Source of the DNA: Chloroflexota bacterium
Lineage (GTDB): Bacteria; Chloroflexota; Dormibacteria; Dormibacterales; Dormibacteraceae
NCBI GenBank assembly: GCA_005879675.1
Contig: VBJE01000072.1
Coordinates: forward strand, 1-13,367
Direction of reading: 5' to 3'
Length of the DNA: 13,367 bases
Made by a program: the position numbers and the translations under genes. Position 1 is the first letter of the stretch. The number at the start of each line of letters is the position of its first letter. This document shows, in pieces, positions 1 to 6,587 of the stretch. The notes beneath the pieces were generated by a model. The model was not told the origin of the DNA. It did no database searches and saw only the letters and a program-made list of their open reading frames with translations.

Positions 1-489
1 GTGGCGTACGGCCAGTCCCCGCAGGGCACGTGGGTCGGAACGTACGGTGCCGACGGCTACGGGCTGCTGGGCTGGAACGGAGGCGACCTGGTCTCGATTC
101 CCAACGCGAGCCTGTCCGTCGACCAGGGCCAGCGCTTCATCTGGGCCAACCCGAGCAGCGACGTGCGCGCGCTGCAGAGCCCCAATGGGTCGACGCGCCA
201 GGCCGCGTGCGCCTACGACGGCAACCAGGTGAAGGTGCGCATCACCTTCAGCAGCGCCTACAGCGGCAGCATCCACCTCTATGCCGTCGACTTCGACAAC
301 CTGGGCCGGCGGGAGACCGTCACGGTCAATGACGGCTCCGGTCCCCAGACCGCCTACCTCAACGCCGACTTCTCTCAGGGCGCCTGGATCAGCGTCCCCA
401 TCAGCGTCGCCGCCGGGGGGACGGTGACGGTGACCGTGACCAGGACCGCGGGCGTCAACGCGGTTGTGTCGGGGATCTTCCTGGGCTAA
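1..489 (+). CDS. C-terminal part of a surface/secreted beta-sandwich protein (5' end outside window)
   Basis: The reading frame is open from the first base and ends at TAA 487-489, giving 162 residues. The first codon is a GTG, but there is no signal peptide or upstream sequence, so I treat the gene as cut by the window edge. The protein is rich in Gly, Thr, Ser and Val, has no membrane helix, and ends in alternating beta-type segments (TVTVTVTRTAG near 142-152, then VVSGIFLG). The GTWVGTYGADGYGLLGWNG stretch (residues 9-27) and the ending resemble a beta-sandwich module I recall at the C-terminus of large extracellular proteins in Chloroflexota and related soil bacteria. Its role is unknown; carbohydrate or surface binding is only a guess. 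It converges with the PKD gene at 603 and shares a terminator with it. Confidence 0.75.
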   Translation: MAYGQSPQGTWVGTYGADGYGLLGWNGGDLVSIPNASLSVDQGQRFIWANPSSDVRALQSPNGSTRQAACAYDGNQVKVRITFSSAYSGSIHLYAVDFDNLGRRETVTVNDGSGPQTAYLNADFSQGAWISVPISVAAGGTVTVTVTRTAGVNAVVSGIFLG

Positions 490-545
490 CCCGCATCCGG
501 CCGGCGCGGCGGGCGCAGCCGGGACCGATCATCCCGTCGGAACAA

Positions 546-573
546 AGGAGGGAGCGGTTGCCCGCTCCCTCTT
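546..573. terminator. bidirectional hairpin terminator between convergent genes
   Basis: An inverted repeat has a perfect 9-bp core, AGGGAGCGG (549-557) and CCGCTCCCT (562-570), around a TTGC loop. It extends by three more pairs, one of them G-T, to 546-573. It lies between the stop of the plus-strand gene (489) and the stop of the minus-strand gene (603). For minus-strand transcripts the stem is followed by TTTGTT, a short U-rich tract. On the plus strand there is no U tract, so termination there may be weaker. Confidence 0.75.
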
Positions 574-602
574 GCAGTGGAAGGGTGGTTTCTCTGGTTC
601 GC

Positions 603-2447
603 TCAGCAGATCTGCGCGACCACGGTGCCGGTCCCGGCATGACCGGGATTCGGCTGATACCCGGGGTTGGTCCTCACCACGACGATGTGCACGGTGTCGC
701 CTGAGATCGTCGAGCCGGACTGGCTGATGGAGCTCGAGACGACGACCGCCATGAAAGCCGGAAGTGGGCCGGGCGGAGGTGGGGTGCTGTTGCCCGGGTC
801 TGTTGACCACTGGGTGCCACAGGCAGCCGTCGAGGGCGTGTCCTCGAAGCCCTTGAACGCGGCCGGCGCTGACCCGCCGCTGAGGGTGTTGAGCTTCGAC
901 CACTGCGCGCCCCAGAAGGTCACGTTGGTGCCCAGGGCTGCGTTGCCGTCTCCGATCACGAAGCTTCCGCCGGCGACGACGACGAAAACAGTGACGCTGC
1001 ACGATGCCGTGGCCGACGAGCCGCCGTCATCGTTGATCGTGGTTGTGATCGTGTAAGGTCCCGGCGCGGCGTAGCTGTGACTGCCACTCACGACGTAAGG
1101 CCCACCCATCGGTCCGGTGACCGTACCGGCCGAGCTCGATGTGTCGCCCCAGTTGATCGTCGCGGTGAAGTCGGCGGTGGTTCCGAAGTGGTTGGCGTCG
1201 GAGAGGCCGGCCGTCGGACCGCTGTAGGACATCGGGATCGCCGCCGGCGCGGCGCAGACAGCCGCCAGGGCAGCGTCTCCGATCGTGGCGGTCGAGGAAA
1301 CAGTGGCCGTGTTGCCCGGGTTGTCGACGTCGGTGATCTTGACGGTCAGCGTGTAGGACCCCTCCTCCTGGTACACGTGGCTGCCGGTGACGGTGAAGGG
1401 ACCGCCCACGGGGCCGCTGATCACCCCCGCCGATGTGGTGGTGTCTCCCCAGTCGATCGTCGCCGCGTATTCGGCTGCCGTCGACGCCGGATCAGGGTCG
1501 GTGAACGTAGCGACGGTACCGGTGGTGGTCGAACCCTCGGTTCCGCTCAGGTTCGCGCCGGCCGCCTTGATGGCCGGGTCGCCGCCCGGAGCGCACTGCT
1601 CCGCGGGGGCTTCAAAGGCGCGCAGCTCCCAGTCGTAGGCGTCCTTGCTCCAGAGCGCGCCCAGGGGTGCGAAGTCGACGTTGTCGCACTCCAGGTCTTC
1701 GAGCCTGGTGTTCGTGGAGGCGAAGAGCGTGAACGAGGCGAACGCCTTGTCGGCCGTGTAGATGGTCGAGCAGCCGTCGGTGGAGAGGTACAGCGTGGTG
1801 GTGCTGGCGACCGCTATGCCCGAGTTGCCTCCGGGGAACGGGCAGCTGAGCGACGCCCGGAGTCCACTGTGCGATCCCAGCAGCACGCCGGCCAGGGTGT
1901 AGTGGTAGATGGTGTCGGACACGTCGGGGCTCATCCAGATGGACTTGTCCGTGCCGTCGTACGCGATTCCGTCGACGATACTGAGGCCGTCGGCCGCGTG
2001 GGAGAAGCGGAAAGTTGCGACTCCGGTTCCCAGCGTCTTGTCCAGGACCACGCTGTAGATCCTCTGTGGGAGCGCATTCGCGGTGCCGATCCACAGCTGG
2101 CCGACGTCGCCGTCCCACGACATGGCACCGATGCCTTCGCCCGGGATCATGCCCGAGACCACGTAGGTGCCCAGGTTGGCCCCGGTGCTCGGGTCAACTC
2201 GGGTGATGATCTCGTTCTGGGCGGCATTGGTGTTCGAACAGGAAACCAGCAGCTCTTTGCCGTCGAATGCGATACCGACCGAAAGCGTGATGTGATCGTC
2301 GAAGCCGTCGCAGTTCGGCGCCGGGCTGACCGTGATCGACCTGAGGAGGCTCCCGGGGCTGGCCAGCGCAGGGGTCGCGCCCCAGACGACCTGAAAGGCG
2401 CCAATTACCAGAATCAGTGGAATCGCAAGCCGCCTCAATCGTTTCAC
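603..2447 (-). CDS. secreted PKD-domain protein with N-terminal propeller-like region
   Basis: The protein has 614 residues counted from a GTG at 2447. I chose this start because GGAGG lies 5 nt upstream and the protein then opens with a classic signal peptide (KRLRR, a hydrophobic core, then ATPALA before Ser-30). An in-frame ATG 12 nt further upstream contains that Shine-Dalgarno within its own codons and lacks a good site of its own. Residues about 30-285 are repetitive, beta-rich sequence (VGIAFDG, GIAYDG, LWIGTA) suggesting a beta-propeller. Two PKD-type beta-sandwiches follow at about 294-391 and 392-487, each with ATI(D/N)WGDT and a GSH-Y turn. The last 120 residues form a separate domain with a proline run (STPPPPGPLP) and a terminal Cys. 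No sortase motif or C-terminal membrane anchor is seen, so it is probably exported and released or bound by its domains. It is transcribed divergently from the peptide/regulator genes and may be under their control (inference). Confidence 0.85.
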   Translation of the reverse strand: MKRLRRLAIPLILVIGAFQVVWGATPALASPGSLLRSITVSPAPNCDGFDDHITLSVGIAFDGKELLVSCSNTNAAQNEIITRVDPSTGANLGTYVVSGMIPGEGIGAMSWDGDVGQLWIGTANALPQRIYSVVLDKTLGTGVATFRFSHAADGLSIVDGIAYDGTDKSIWMSPDVSDTIYHYTLAGVLLGSHSGLRASLSCPFPGGNSGIAVASTTTLYLSTDGCSTIYTADKAFASFTLFASTNTRLEDLECDNVDFAPLGALWSKDAYDWELRAFEAPAEQCAPGGDPAIKAAGANLSGTEGSTTTGTVATFTDPDPASTAAEYAATIDWGDTTTSAGVISGPVGGPFTVTGSHVYQEEGSYTLTVKITDVDNPGNTATVSSTATIGDAALAAVCAAPAAIPMSYSGPTAGLSDANHFGTTADFTATINWGDTSSSAGTVTGPMGGPYVVSGSHSYAAPGPYTITTTINDDGGSSATASCSVTVFVVVAGGSFVIGDGNAALGTNVTFWGAQWSKLNTLSGGSAPAAFKGFEDTPSTAACGTQWSTDPGNSTPPPPGPLPAFMAVVVSSSISQSGSTISGDTVHIVVVRTNPGYQPNPGHAGTGTVVAQIC

Positions 2448-2617
2448 TGGCACCTCCATTCACGCCGGCTGAATGTCAACCTGGCGCGGGTTGAGCGTCG
2501 AGGTGCGGCGCGAGAGGGCGCAGAGCGACCGTTTGAGACTTGACCCTGCAGACGCATGACTTGCCCCATCCGGCCCCTTCCGACTCCGCACGGCAACGCG
2601 GTAACTGAGCGAGATAC

Positions 2618-2645
2618 ATTGTCAAGCAACCGCCCGAATTGTCAA
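2618..2645 (-). promoter_or_regulatory. candidate promoter for the secreted PKD gene
   Basis: Read on the minus strand, TTGACA (2645-2640) is followed after 16 nt by GACAAT (2623-2618), a 4/6 match to the -10 consensus. A transcript from here would have a leader of about 165 nt before the GTG at 2447. Both hexamers lie inside the TTGTCAAGC repeats, so what looks like a promoter may partly be a protein-binding site, or the reverse. If both hold, a regulator on the repeats would block this promoter. Confidence 0.4.
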
Positions 2646-2652
2646 GCGACAA
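2619..2652. repeat. two direct TTGTCAAGC repeats, 20 bp apart (candidate operator)
   Basis: TTGTCAAGC occurs at 2619-2627 and again at 2639-2647, exactly 20 bp (about two helical turns) apart, each preceded by A. The second copy extends to TTGTC-AAGC-GACAA (2639-2652), a perfect 5-bp inverted repeat around AAGC. Further copies of the core occur at 2681-2690 (reverse: GTCAAGCGAG) and 2860-2870 (GTCAAGCGACA), and a poorer one at 2659-2667 (TCAAGAGAC). The same-face spacing and the position between divergent genes fit binding by the neighbouring XRE regulator. That assignment is inference. Confidence 0.6.
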
Positions 2653-2658
2653 CTTTAC

Positions 2659-2689
2659 TCAAGAGACGCGAACCATTCGTCTCGCTTGA
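2659..2689. promoter_or_regulatory. imperfect inverted repeat overlapping the -35 box (candidate operator)
   Basis: Two 14-nt arms (2659-2672, beginning TCAAGAGACG, and 2676-2689, ending CTCGCTTGA) surround CCA; 11 of 14 positions pair. The right arm contains the reverse-oriented GTCAAGCGA core and covers the first four bases of the predicted -35 hexamer TTGACG. A dimer bound here would be placed to repress, or, if bound further upstream on the other repeats, to activate the promoter of the small peptide gene. Confidence 0.5.
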
Positions 2690-2714
2690 CGGCTGATCCG
2701 CTGGCTGCTATATC
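2686..2714 (+). promoter_or_regulatory. sigma70-type promoter of the small peptide gene
   Basis: TTGACG (2686-2691) is followed by a 17-nt spacer and TATATC (2709-2714). Both hexamers are close to consensus and the spacing is ideal. The expected start of transcription is near 2720, giving a leader of about 45 nt before the ATG at 2765. The -35 box is embedded in the GTCAAGCGA-type repeat on the opposite strand, so promoter use is probably controlled by whatever binds the repeats. Confidence 0.65.
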
Positions 2715-2724
2715 GCGCCTAAGT

Positions 2725-2741
2725 GCCGGCCTACGGCCGGC
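2725..2741 (+). promoter_or_regulatory. 5'-terminal hairpin in the leader of the small peptide mRNA
   Basis: GCCGGCC (2725-2731) and GGCCGGC (2735-2741) form a perfect 7-bp all-GC stem around a TAC loop. It begins about five nucleotides after the predicted transcription start and ends 10 nt before the Shine-Dalgarno. It has no U tract, so it is unlikely to terminate. A stem at the very 5' end of an mRNA is known to protect transcripts from decay in other bacteria; that role here is inference. Confidence 0.5.
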
Positions 2742-2764
2742 TCATTCATGCAGGAGGCGCCGCC

Positions 2765-2860
2765 ATGCGCAGGTTCGGTCTGGCTTCGATTCTGGCGTTC
2801 TGTCTTCTGGTCCTGACCGCTCTCTCGGTGCTTGCCGACAGCACGGGGCCCGGAGTCTAG
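2765..2860 (+). CDS. 31-aa exported small protein, candidate signalling pro-peptide
   Basis: ATG 2765 is preceded by AGGAGG (2752-2757) at a 7-nt spacing, and the frame closes at TAG 2858-2860. The 31 residues start MRRFG, continue with an unbroken hydrophobic core (LASILAFCLLVLTALS) and reach VLA, a good signal-peptidase -3/-1 site. Cleavage there leaves the heptapeptide DSTGPGV. The Cys in the core lacks a lipobox. The gene has its own well-formed promoter, and the next gene, 75 nt downstream, is an HTH-TPR regulator. In RRNPP systems (PlcR/PapR, NprR/NprX, Rap/Phr) a short Sec-exported precursor next to a TPR receptor is matured to a 5-10-residue pheromone, and this gene has that shape. 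Alternatives are a membrane micropeptide, a type I toxin-like peptide or a leader peptide. That it is a gene is likely from the SD, promoter and signal-peptide features together; its function is a hypothesis. Confidence 0.65.
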   Translation: MRRFGLASILAFCLLVLTALSVLADSTGPGV

Positions 2861-2870
2861 TCAAGCGACA
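2860..2870 (+). promoter_or_regulatory. GTCAAGCGACA site between peptide gene and regulator
   Basis: GTCAAGCGACA is an 11-bp exact copy of the sequence at 2641-2651. It starts on the last base of the stop codon of the 31-aa gene and lies 65 bp before the regulator start. It contains the GTC-AAGC-GAC inverted arms. Bases 2883-2889 (CTTTACT) also match 2653-2659 downstream of the other copy. I see no convincing separate promoter between 2871 and 2935, so the site may control a weak local promoter or read-through from the peptide gene. Confidence 0.5.
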
Positions 2871-2935
2871 GGTCCCGCGTGGCTTTACTGGGCCCCTTGA
2901 ATGTGAAGCGGTGAGCTAAACTCGCCGGGATCAGC

Positions 2936-4288
2936 ATGGCTCAGCCCAAGCCACGCGGGCCGCGCGCCGGGGTGGACGTAGCACCTGGCCTGATTCGACT
3001 GGCCAGGCTTGACGCCGGTCTCAGCATGGCCAACCTCGCCGGGGGTGACGTCAGCCGGCAGGCGATCTTCCTCATCGAATCGGGGAGGACGCGCCCGTCG
3101 ATGCGGACGCTGGAGATGATCGCGTCCCGGACCGGCCGGCCCTTGAGTTACTTCCTGAGCGGGGAGTCCAGCAAACCGGCTGATGCCCGGATTGCGACCG
3201 ACCCTCGCACCGATCAGCTGCAGGCCCTTTGCCTGCAGCAGCGTTTCGACGAGGCGAGGACGTTGGGGATGCAAATCCTGGAGCAGAAGCTGATGCCGGC
3301 GACCGAGGCGCATGTGCGGCTGTACGTCGGCCAGGCGCTTGTTCGCCTGACGTCGCCGGACGAGGCGCTGGACCACCTTCGGAAGGCCGAGCTGATTCTG
3401 GAGGCCGCGCCGGACCCGTGGCTCGGAGCCGAATGCGCCGACTGGCAAGCCTGTGCCCTCTACCTCAAAGAGGACGGTCGTGCATTGGGTGTCGCCGAAC
3501 GCGCTCTCAAGCTCTGCCGGTCGACCGAACCACGCTTGCCTGGGACTGAGGTCAGGATCCTCGAGCACATCGCGACCATCCACGTCAAGAATCACACCTA
3601 CGACAAGGCGGTCGCGTATTACGAAGAGGCGCTCGCTCTGGCGGGGGGTGTTCGAGACCTGCCCCGCCTCGGCCGGACGTACCACGGCCTGAGCATCGCC
3701 TACCAGGAACGGGGTGACATCGCCCGGGCCATCGAGTTCACCCACAAGGCGTTGGCGCTCTACGCCTTGGAAAACGACAAGGCTCTGCTGGCGCGTGGAG
3801 AAAACGAGCTCGGCCTGTTGCTTATGCGACAGGGACAGATGGTTCGTGCCGAGGAGGCGTTCCGCTCCGCCCTCGAACACCTCGGCGAGGCAGGCACCGA
3901 ACGGGCCATGAGCCACGTGCTTCTGAGCCTTGCCGACCTTCAGCTGCAGACGCGACGCCATAACGATGCCGCCGTCACCATTCGGCAGGCGATCGACCTT
4001 GCTGAGCGTCTGGGTGAGACGCTGGCGCTCAGCACCGGCCACATGCTGATGGCGCAGTCCCACGAGCGCATGGGCCGGCGCCAGCTGGCGGACCGAGCGT
4101 TCGCCAAAGCGTTTCGTCTGTTGAAGAGCGAAGGCTTGAGGGACCGGCTCGCCGAAAGCCACGCGGCTTATGCCCAGCTCCTGGAAGCTCGGGGTGACGT
4201 TCGCCTCGCCGGGCGACACTGGAAGCTGGCGGCAGAGGTCGCACTCCAGCGTCGGTCCAATCGCACTCAGCAGACGCTGGCCGGCTGA
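2936..4288 (+). CDS. XRE-family HTH regulator with TPR domain (RRNPP-like receptor candidate)
   Basis: The protein has 450 residues. ATG 2936 is the only sensible start because an in-frame TGA lies at 2912-2914; the ribosome site is weak (GGGA at 2927-2930). Residues about 18-75 form an XRE/Cro-type helix-turn-helix (GLIRLARLDAGLS, VSRQAIFLIESGRTRPS, LEMIASRTGRPLSYFL). From about residue 95 to 435 the protein is all-helical with repeated TPR signatures, for example YDKAVAYYEEALALA, ARAIEFTHKALALYA, MVRAEEAFRSALEHLG and RRQLADRAFAKAFRLL. An N-terminal XRE domain plus a long TPR array is the architecture of PlcR, PrgX and NprR, where the TPR groove binds a short peptide and switches DNA binding. 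It sits directly downstream of a gene for a 31-aa exported peptide and repeated operator-like sites. Many HTH-TPR proteins have other or unknown ligands, so peptide binding is inference. A transcriptional regulator role is well supported. Confidence 0.9.
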   Translation: MAQPKPRGPRAGVDVAPGLIRLARLDAGLSMANLAGGDVSRQAIFLIESGRTRPSMRTLEMIASRTGRPLSYFLSGESSKPADARIATDPRTDQLQALCLQQRFDEARTLGMQILEQKLMPATEAHVRLYVGQALVRLTSPDEALDHLRKAELILEAAPDPWLGAECADWQACALYLKEDGRALGVAERALKLCRSTEPRLPGTEVRILEHIATIHVKNHTYDKAVAYYEEALALAGGVRDLPRLGRTYHGLSIAYQERGDIARAIEFTHKALALYALENDKALLARGENELGLLLMRQGQMVRAEEAFRSALEHLGEAGTERAMSHVLLSLADLQLQTRRHNDAAVTIRQAIDLAERLGETLALSTGHMLMAQSHERMGRRQLADRAFAKAFRLLKSEGLRDRLAESHAAYAQLLEARGDVRLAGRHWKLAAEVALQRRSNRTQQTLAG

Positions 4289-4308
4289 GCGCCGGACCGC
4301 GGCGGCGC
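4289..4308 (+). terminator. weak GC hairpin after the regulator gene
   Basis: GCGCCG (4289-4294) and CGGCGC (4303-4308) pair around an 8-nt loop immediately after the regulator stop codon. No U tract follows, so this is at best a weak or factor-assisted terminator. Confidence 0.25.
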
Positions 4309-4374
4309 CTATACGATTTGGGCGGGGGGTCTTCGCTGGACCTGAGGCTCAATCTGCGGGTGGAGGTTCATCAG

Positions 4375-6111
4375 ATGAGGATCGATAGGCGCCTGGTCGC
4401 AGCTGCCGCGACGCTCTTCGCGTTCGCCCTGTCATCGAGCATGTTCGTGCCCACGGTTCAAGCGGCGCCTGCAAAGCCGGACCTTGGTCCGAACGTCTAC
4501 TTCTTCAACGCGTCGATGCCGCAGAGCGAGATCCAGGCGACGCGCTCCTCTTCAAGCCGGGGACGTACGGATCGCCCGACGATCCGCTCAACTTCCAGGT
4601 CGGCTACTACACCGCCGTAGCCGGGCTCGGCCAATCGCCGGCGGACGTCGTGATCAACGGCTCCGTCTACGTCCGCAACCAGTGCTCCGGACCCGGCAAC
4701 TGCACAGCGCTGAACAACTTCTGGCGATCGCTGTCGAACCTCACGATCAACGTCAGCACGCCGAACTTCGGCTGCTACAGCGGCGAGTTCTGGGCGGTCT
4801 CCCAGGCGGCTCCCATGCGGCGCGTCCACGTCAACGGTTTTGCGACGCTCATGGACTACTGCACCGGCCCGTCGTTCGCGAGCGGCGGATTCATCGCCGA
4901 CTCCGCCTTCGACGGCAGCGTCATCGTCAACGGCTCGCAGCAGCAGTGGATCACGCGCAACAGCAAGGTCGACGTGTGGACCAACGCGGTGTGGAACCAG
5001 GTCTTCTCGGGCGTCATCGGCGCCCCGGCGCAGAGCTTCCCGAACCCGCCCTACACGACGCTGGCGACGAGCCCGGTGACCCGCGAGGCGCCATATCTAT
5101 ATGAGGACGCGAACGGCGGCTTCGCCGTCTTCGTTCCCTCGGCGCGGCACGACACCACGGGCACGTCATGGGCGACCGGCCAGACGCCTGGCGTCTCGAT
5201 TCCGCTCGACCGCTTCTTCATCGCAAGGCCAGGCGACTCCGCGCCCTCCATCACCTCCGCCCTGGCCTCGGGCAAGAACCTCATCCTGACGCCCGGGGTG
5301 TATCACCTCGATCAGACCATCGAGGTCCAGCACCCGGACACCGTGGTCCTCGGCCTGGGCTTTCCGACCCTGGTCCCCGACAACGGCCGCCCGGCGATGA
5401 GGCTGGTCAACGCCCGGGGCGATGTCGTGTCCGGGTTGATATTCGACGCCGGGGCGCGTAACTCGAGCGTCCTCCTGCAGGTGGGAACCGGTCACGAGCG
5501 CGGCGACGCCTCAGACCCGTCCGCGCTTTCTGACGTTTTCTTCCGCGTCGGTGGAGCCGCCGCGGGCAGCGCAACGACGAGCCTGGTCGTCGACACCGGC
5601 CACGTGATCCTCGACGACATCTGGGCGTGGCGCGCCGACCACGGCAACGGGGTGGGGTGGACCGTCAACACCGCCGACACCGGGGTCATCGTCAATGGCG
5701 ACAACGTCACCGCGTACGGCCTGTTCGTCGAGCACTTCCAGGAGTACGAGGTGATCTGGAACGGCGAGGGCGGCACCGTGGTCTTCTTCCAGAACGAGAT
5801 GCCGTACGACCCGCCGAGCCAGGACGCGTGGATGGAGGCGCCGGGTGTCGACGGCTACGCGGCGTTCAAGGTCTCGCCCGACGTGGCGAGCTTTGCCGGC
5901 TACGGCATGGGCAGCTACTCGTTCTTCAACCAGGGCGTGAACATCTATGCGGATCGCGCCTTCGAGGTGCCGGCGTCGCTGCCGGCCGGCAGCCTTCGCG
6001 ACCTGCTGACGATCTTTCTCGACCCCTCGCACGGGAAGGGCGGCATCCTGCACGTGGTCAACGATGCGGGCGCCTCCGGATGTTCCGGTGACGGTGGTCA
6101 GCTACCCCTGA
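4375..6111 (+). pseudogene. secreted beta-helix-like protein ('adenylyl cyclase'-annotated family), broken by two frame changes
   Basis: ATG 4375 has GGAGG 8 nt upstream and encodes a signal peptide (MRIDRR, hydrophobic core, VQA-AP at residues 28-32). The frame runs to EIQAT near 4541, then meets TAG at 4618-4620, giving only 81 residues. The family sequence resumes in another frame from about 4539 (DALLFKPGTYG, FQVGYYTAVAGLG, then VINGSVYV) and continues to about 6070. It then returns to the first frame for the natural ending PPDVPVTVVSYP and TGA 6109-6111. From memory, intact relatives (about 600 aa, often labelled adenylyl cyclase in Streptomyces) carry some 17-20 extra residues between EIQAT and ALLFKPGTYG. 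Repeated NG, Val/Ile and ADHGNGVGWT-type turns suggest a right-handed beta-helix, as in polysaccharide lyases; the enzymatic role is unknown and the cyclase label is doubtful. Either a decaying gene or two sequence errors. An apparent continuation of the middle frame past 6111 is an artefact. Confidence 0.75.
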
Positions 6112-6138
6112 CGGCCATGGCCAACGCGGGTCCAGCGG

Positions 6139-6531
6139 CTAGGAGAGCCGCACGGACCCGTCCGCGGCGAGCTTCCAGTCGGGGTTGTGGGCGACCTCCC
6201 ACACGTGCCCGTCCGGGTCGGCGAACGCGCCGGTGTAGCCGCCCCAGTCGGCGTGGGCGGCCGGACGGGCGATCGTACCGCCGGCGCGCTCGGCCTCCGC
6301 GAGGACGGCGTCGACCTCGGCCGGCGTGCGCACGTTGTACGCAAGCTCGACGCTTGGCGATGGGTGCCCACCGAGGGCCGCCCACAGGCCGAAGACCATT
6401 CCGCCCGCCTGGAAGAACGCGACCTCGTCGTCAGGCTGCACGGCCCCGCGCCACCCCATCGCCTCGTAGAAGGCACGCGCGCGGGCGAGGTCTGAGACGC
6501 CAAGAGTCACCAGGCTGATCCGCTGCTCCAC
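6139..6531 (-). CDS. VOC superfamily (glyoxalase/bleomycin-resistance-like) protein
   Basis: The protein has 130 residues, starting at GTG 6531 with GGAG 5 nt upstream. A single VOC module of typical length is visible: ISLVTLGVSDLARARAFYEAMGW at the start (beta1-alpha1), a central FFQAGGMVFGLW strand pair, and GGYTGAFADPDGHVWEVAHNPDW at the end, the usual PDGH-x-WE closing motif. The Glu of WEVAHNP is a likely metal ligand, while the first-strand His/Gln ligand is not obvious, so the metal chemistry is uncertain. Members include dioxygenases, lyases and antibiotic-binding proteins; the substrate cannot be told here. It converges with the broken beta-helix gene (27 nt between stops) and diverges from the acyltransferase fusion. 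Confidence 0.85.
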   Translation of the reverse strand: MEQRISLVTLGVSDLARARAFYEAMGWRGAVQPDDEVAFFQAGGMVFGLWAALGGHPSPSVELAYNVRTPAEVDAVLAEAERAGGTIARPAAHADWGGYTGAFADPDGHVWEVAHNPDWKLAADGSVRLS

Positions 6532-6587
6532 GGCGGCTCCAGTATGTCAGCGCCCCGATCCGCAACCACCGTCCTCTGGACAACAAT

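Noticed and set aside
2474..2479. TTGACA on the minus strand as a -35 box for the PKD gene
   Set aside because: The -10 position would fall on the Shine-Dalgarno and start codon, leaving no leader.
1077..2543. Long plus-strand open frame of 488 codons opposite the PKD gene
   Set aside because: Arg/Gly/Val-rich shadow typical of high GC; the minus strand has a signal peptide and two PKD domains.
3007..3013. GCTTGAC, a reverse copy of the operator core, inside the regulator gene
   Set aside because: Only 7 bp match within coding sequence; one or two such matches are expected by chance in this window.
2885..4219. Long minus-strand open frame of 444 codons opposite the HTH-TPR regulator
   Set aside because: No recognisable motif; the plus strand encodes a clean HTH and TPR repeats over the same bases.
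6113..6122. GGCCATGGCC palindrome between convergent stops as a terminator
   Set aside because: No loop and no U tract; a 10-bp palindrome in GC-rich DNA is unremarkable.
6112..6518. Continuation of the beta-helix middle frame into Arg/Pro-rich sequence
   Set aside because: Antisense to the VOC gene and arises only because a frame change hides the natural stop at 6109-6111.
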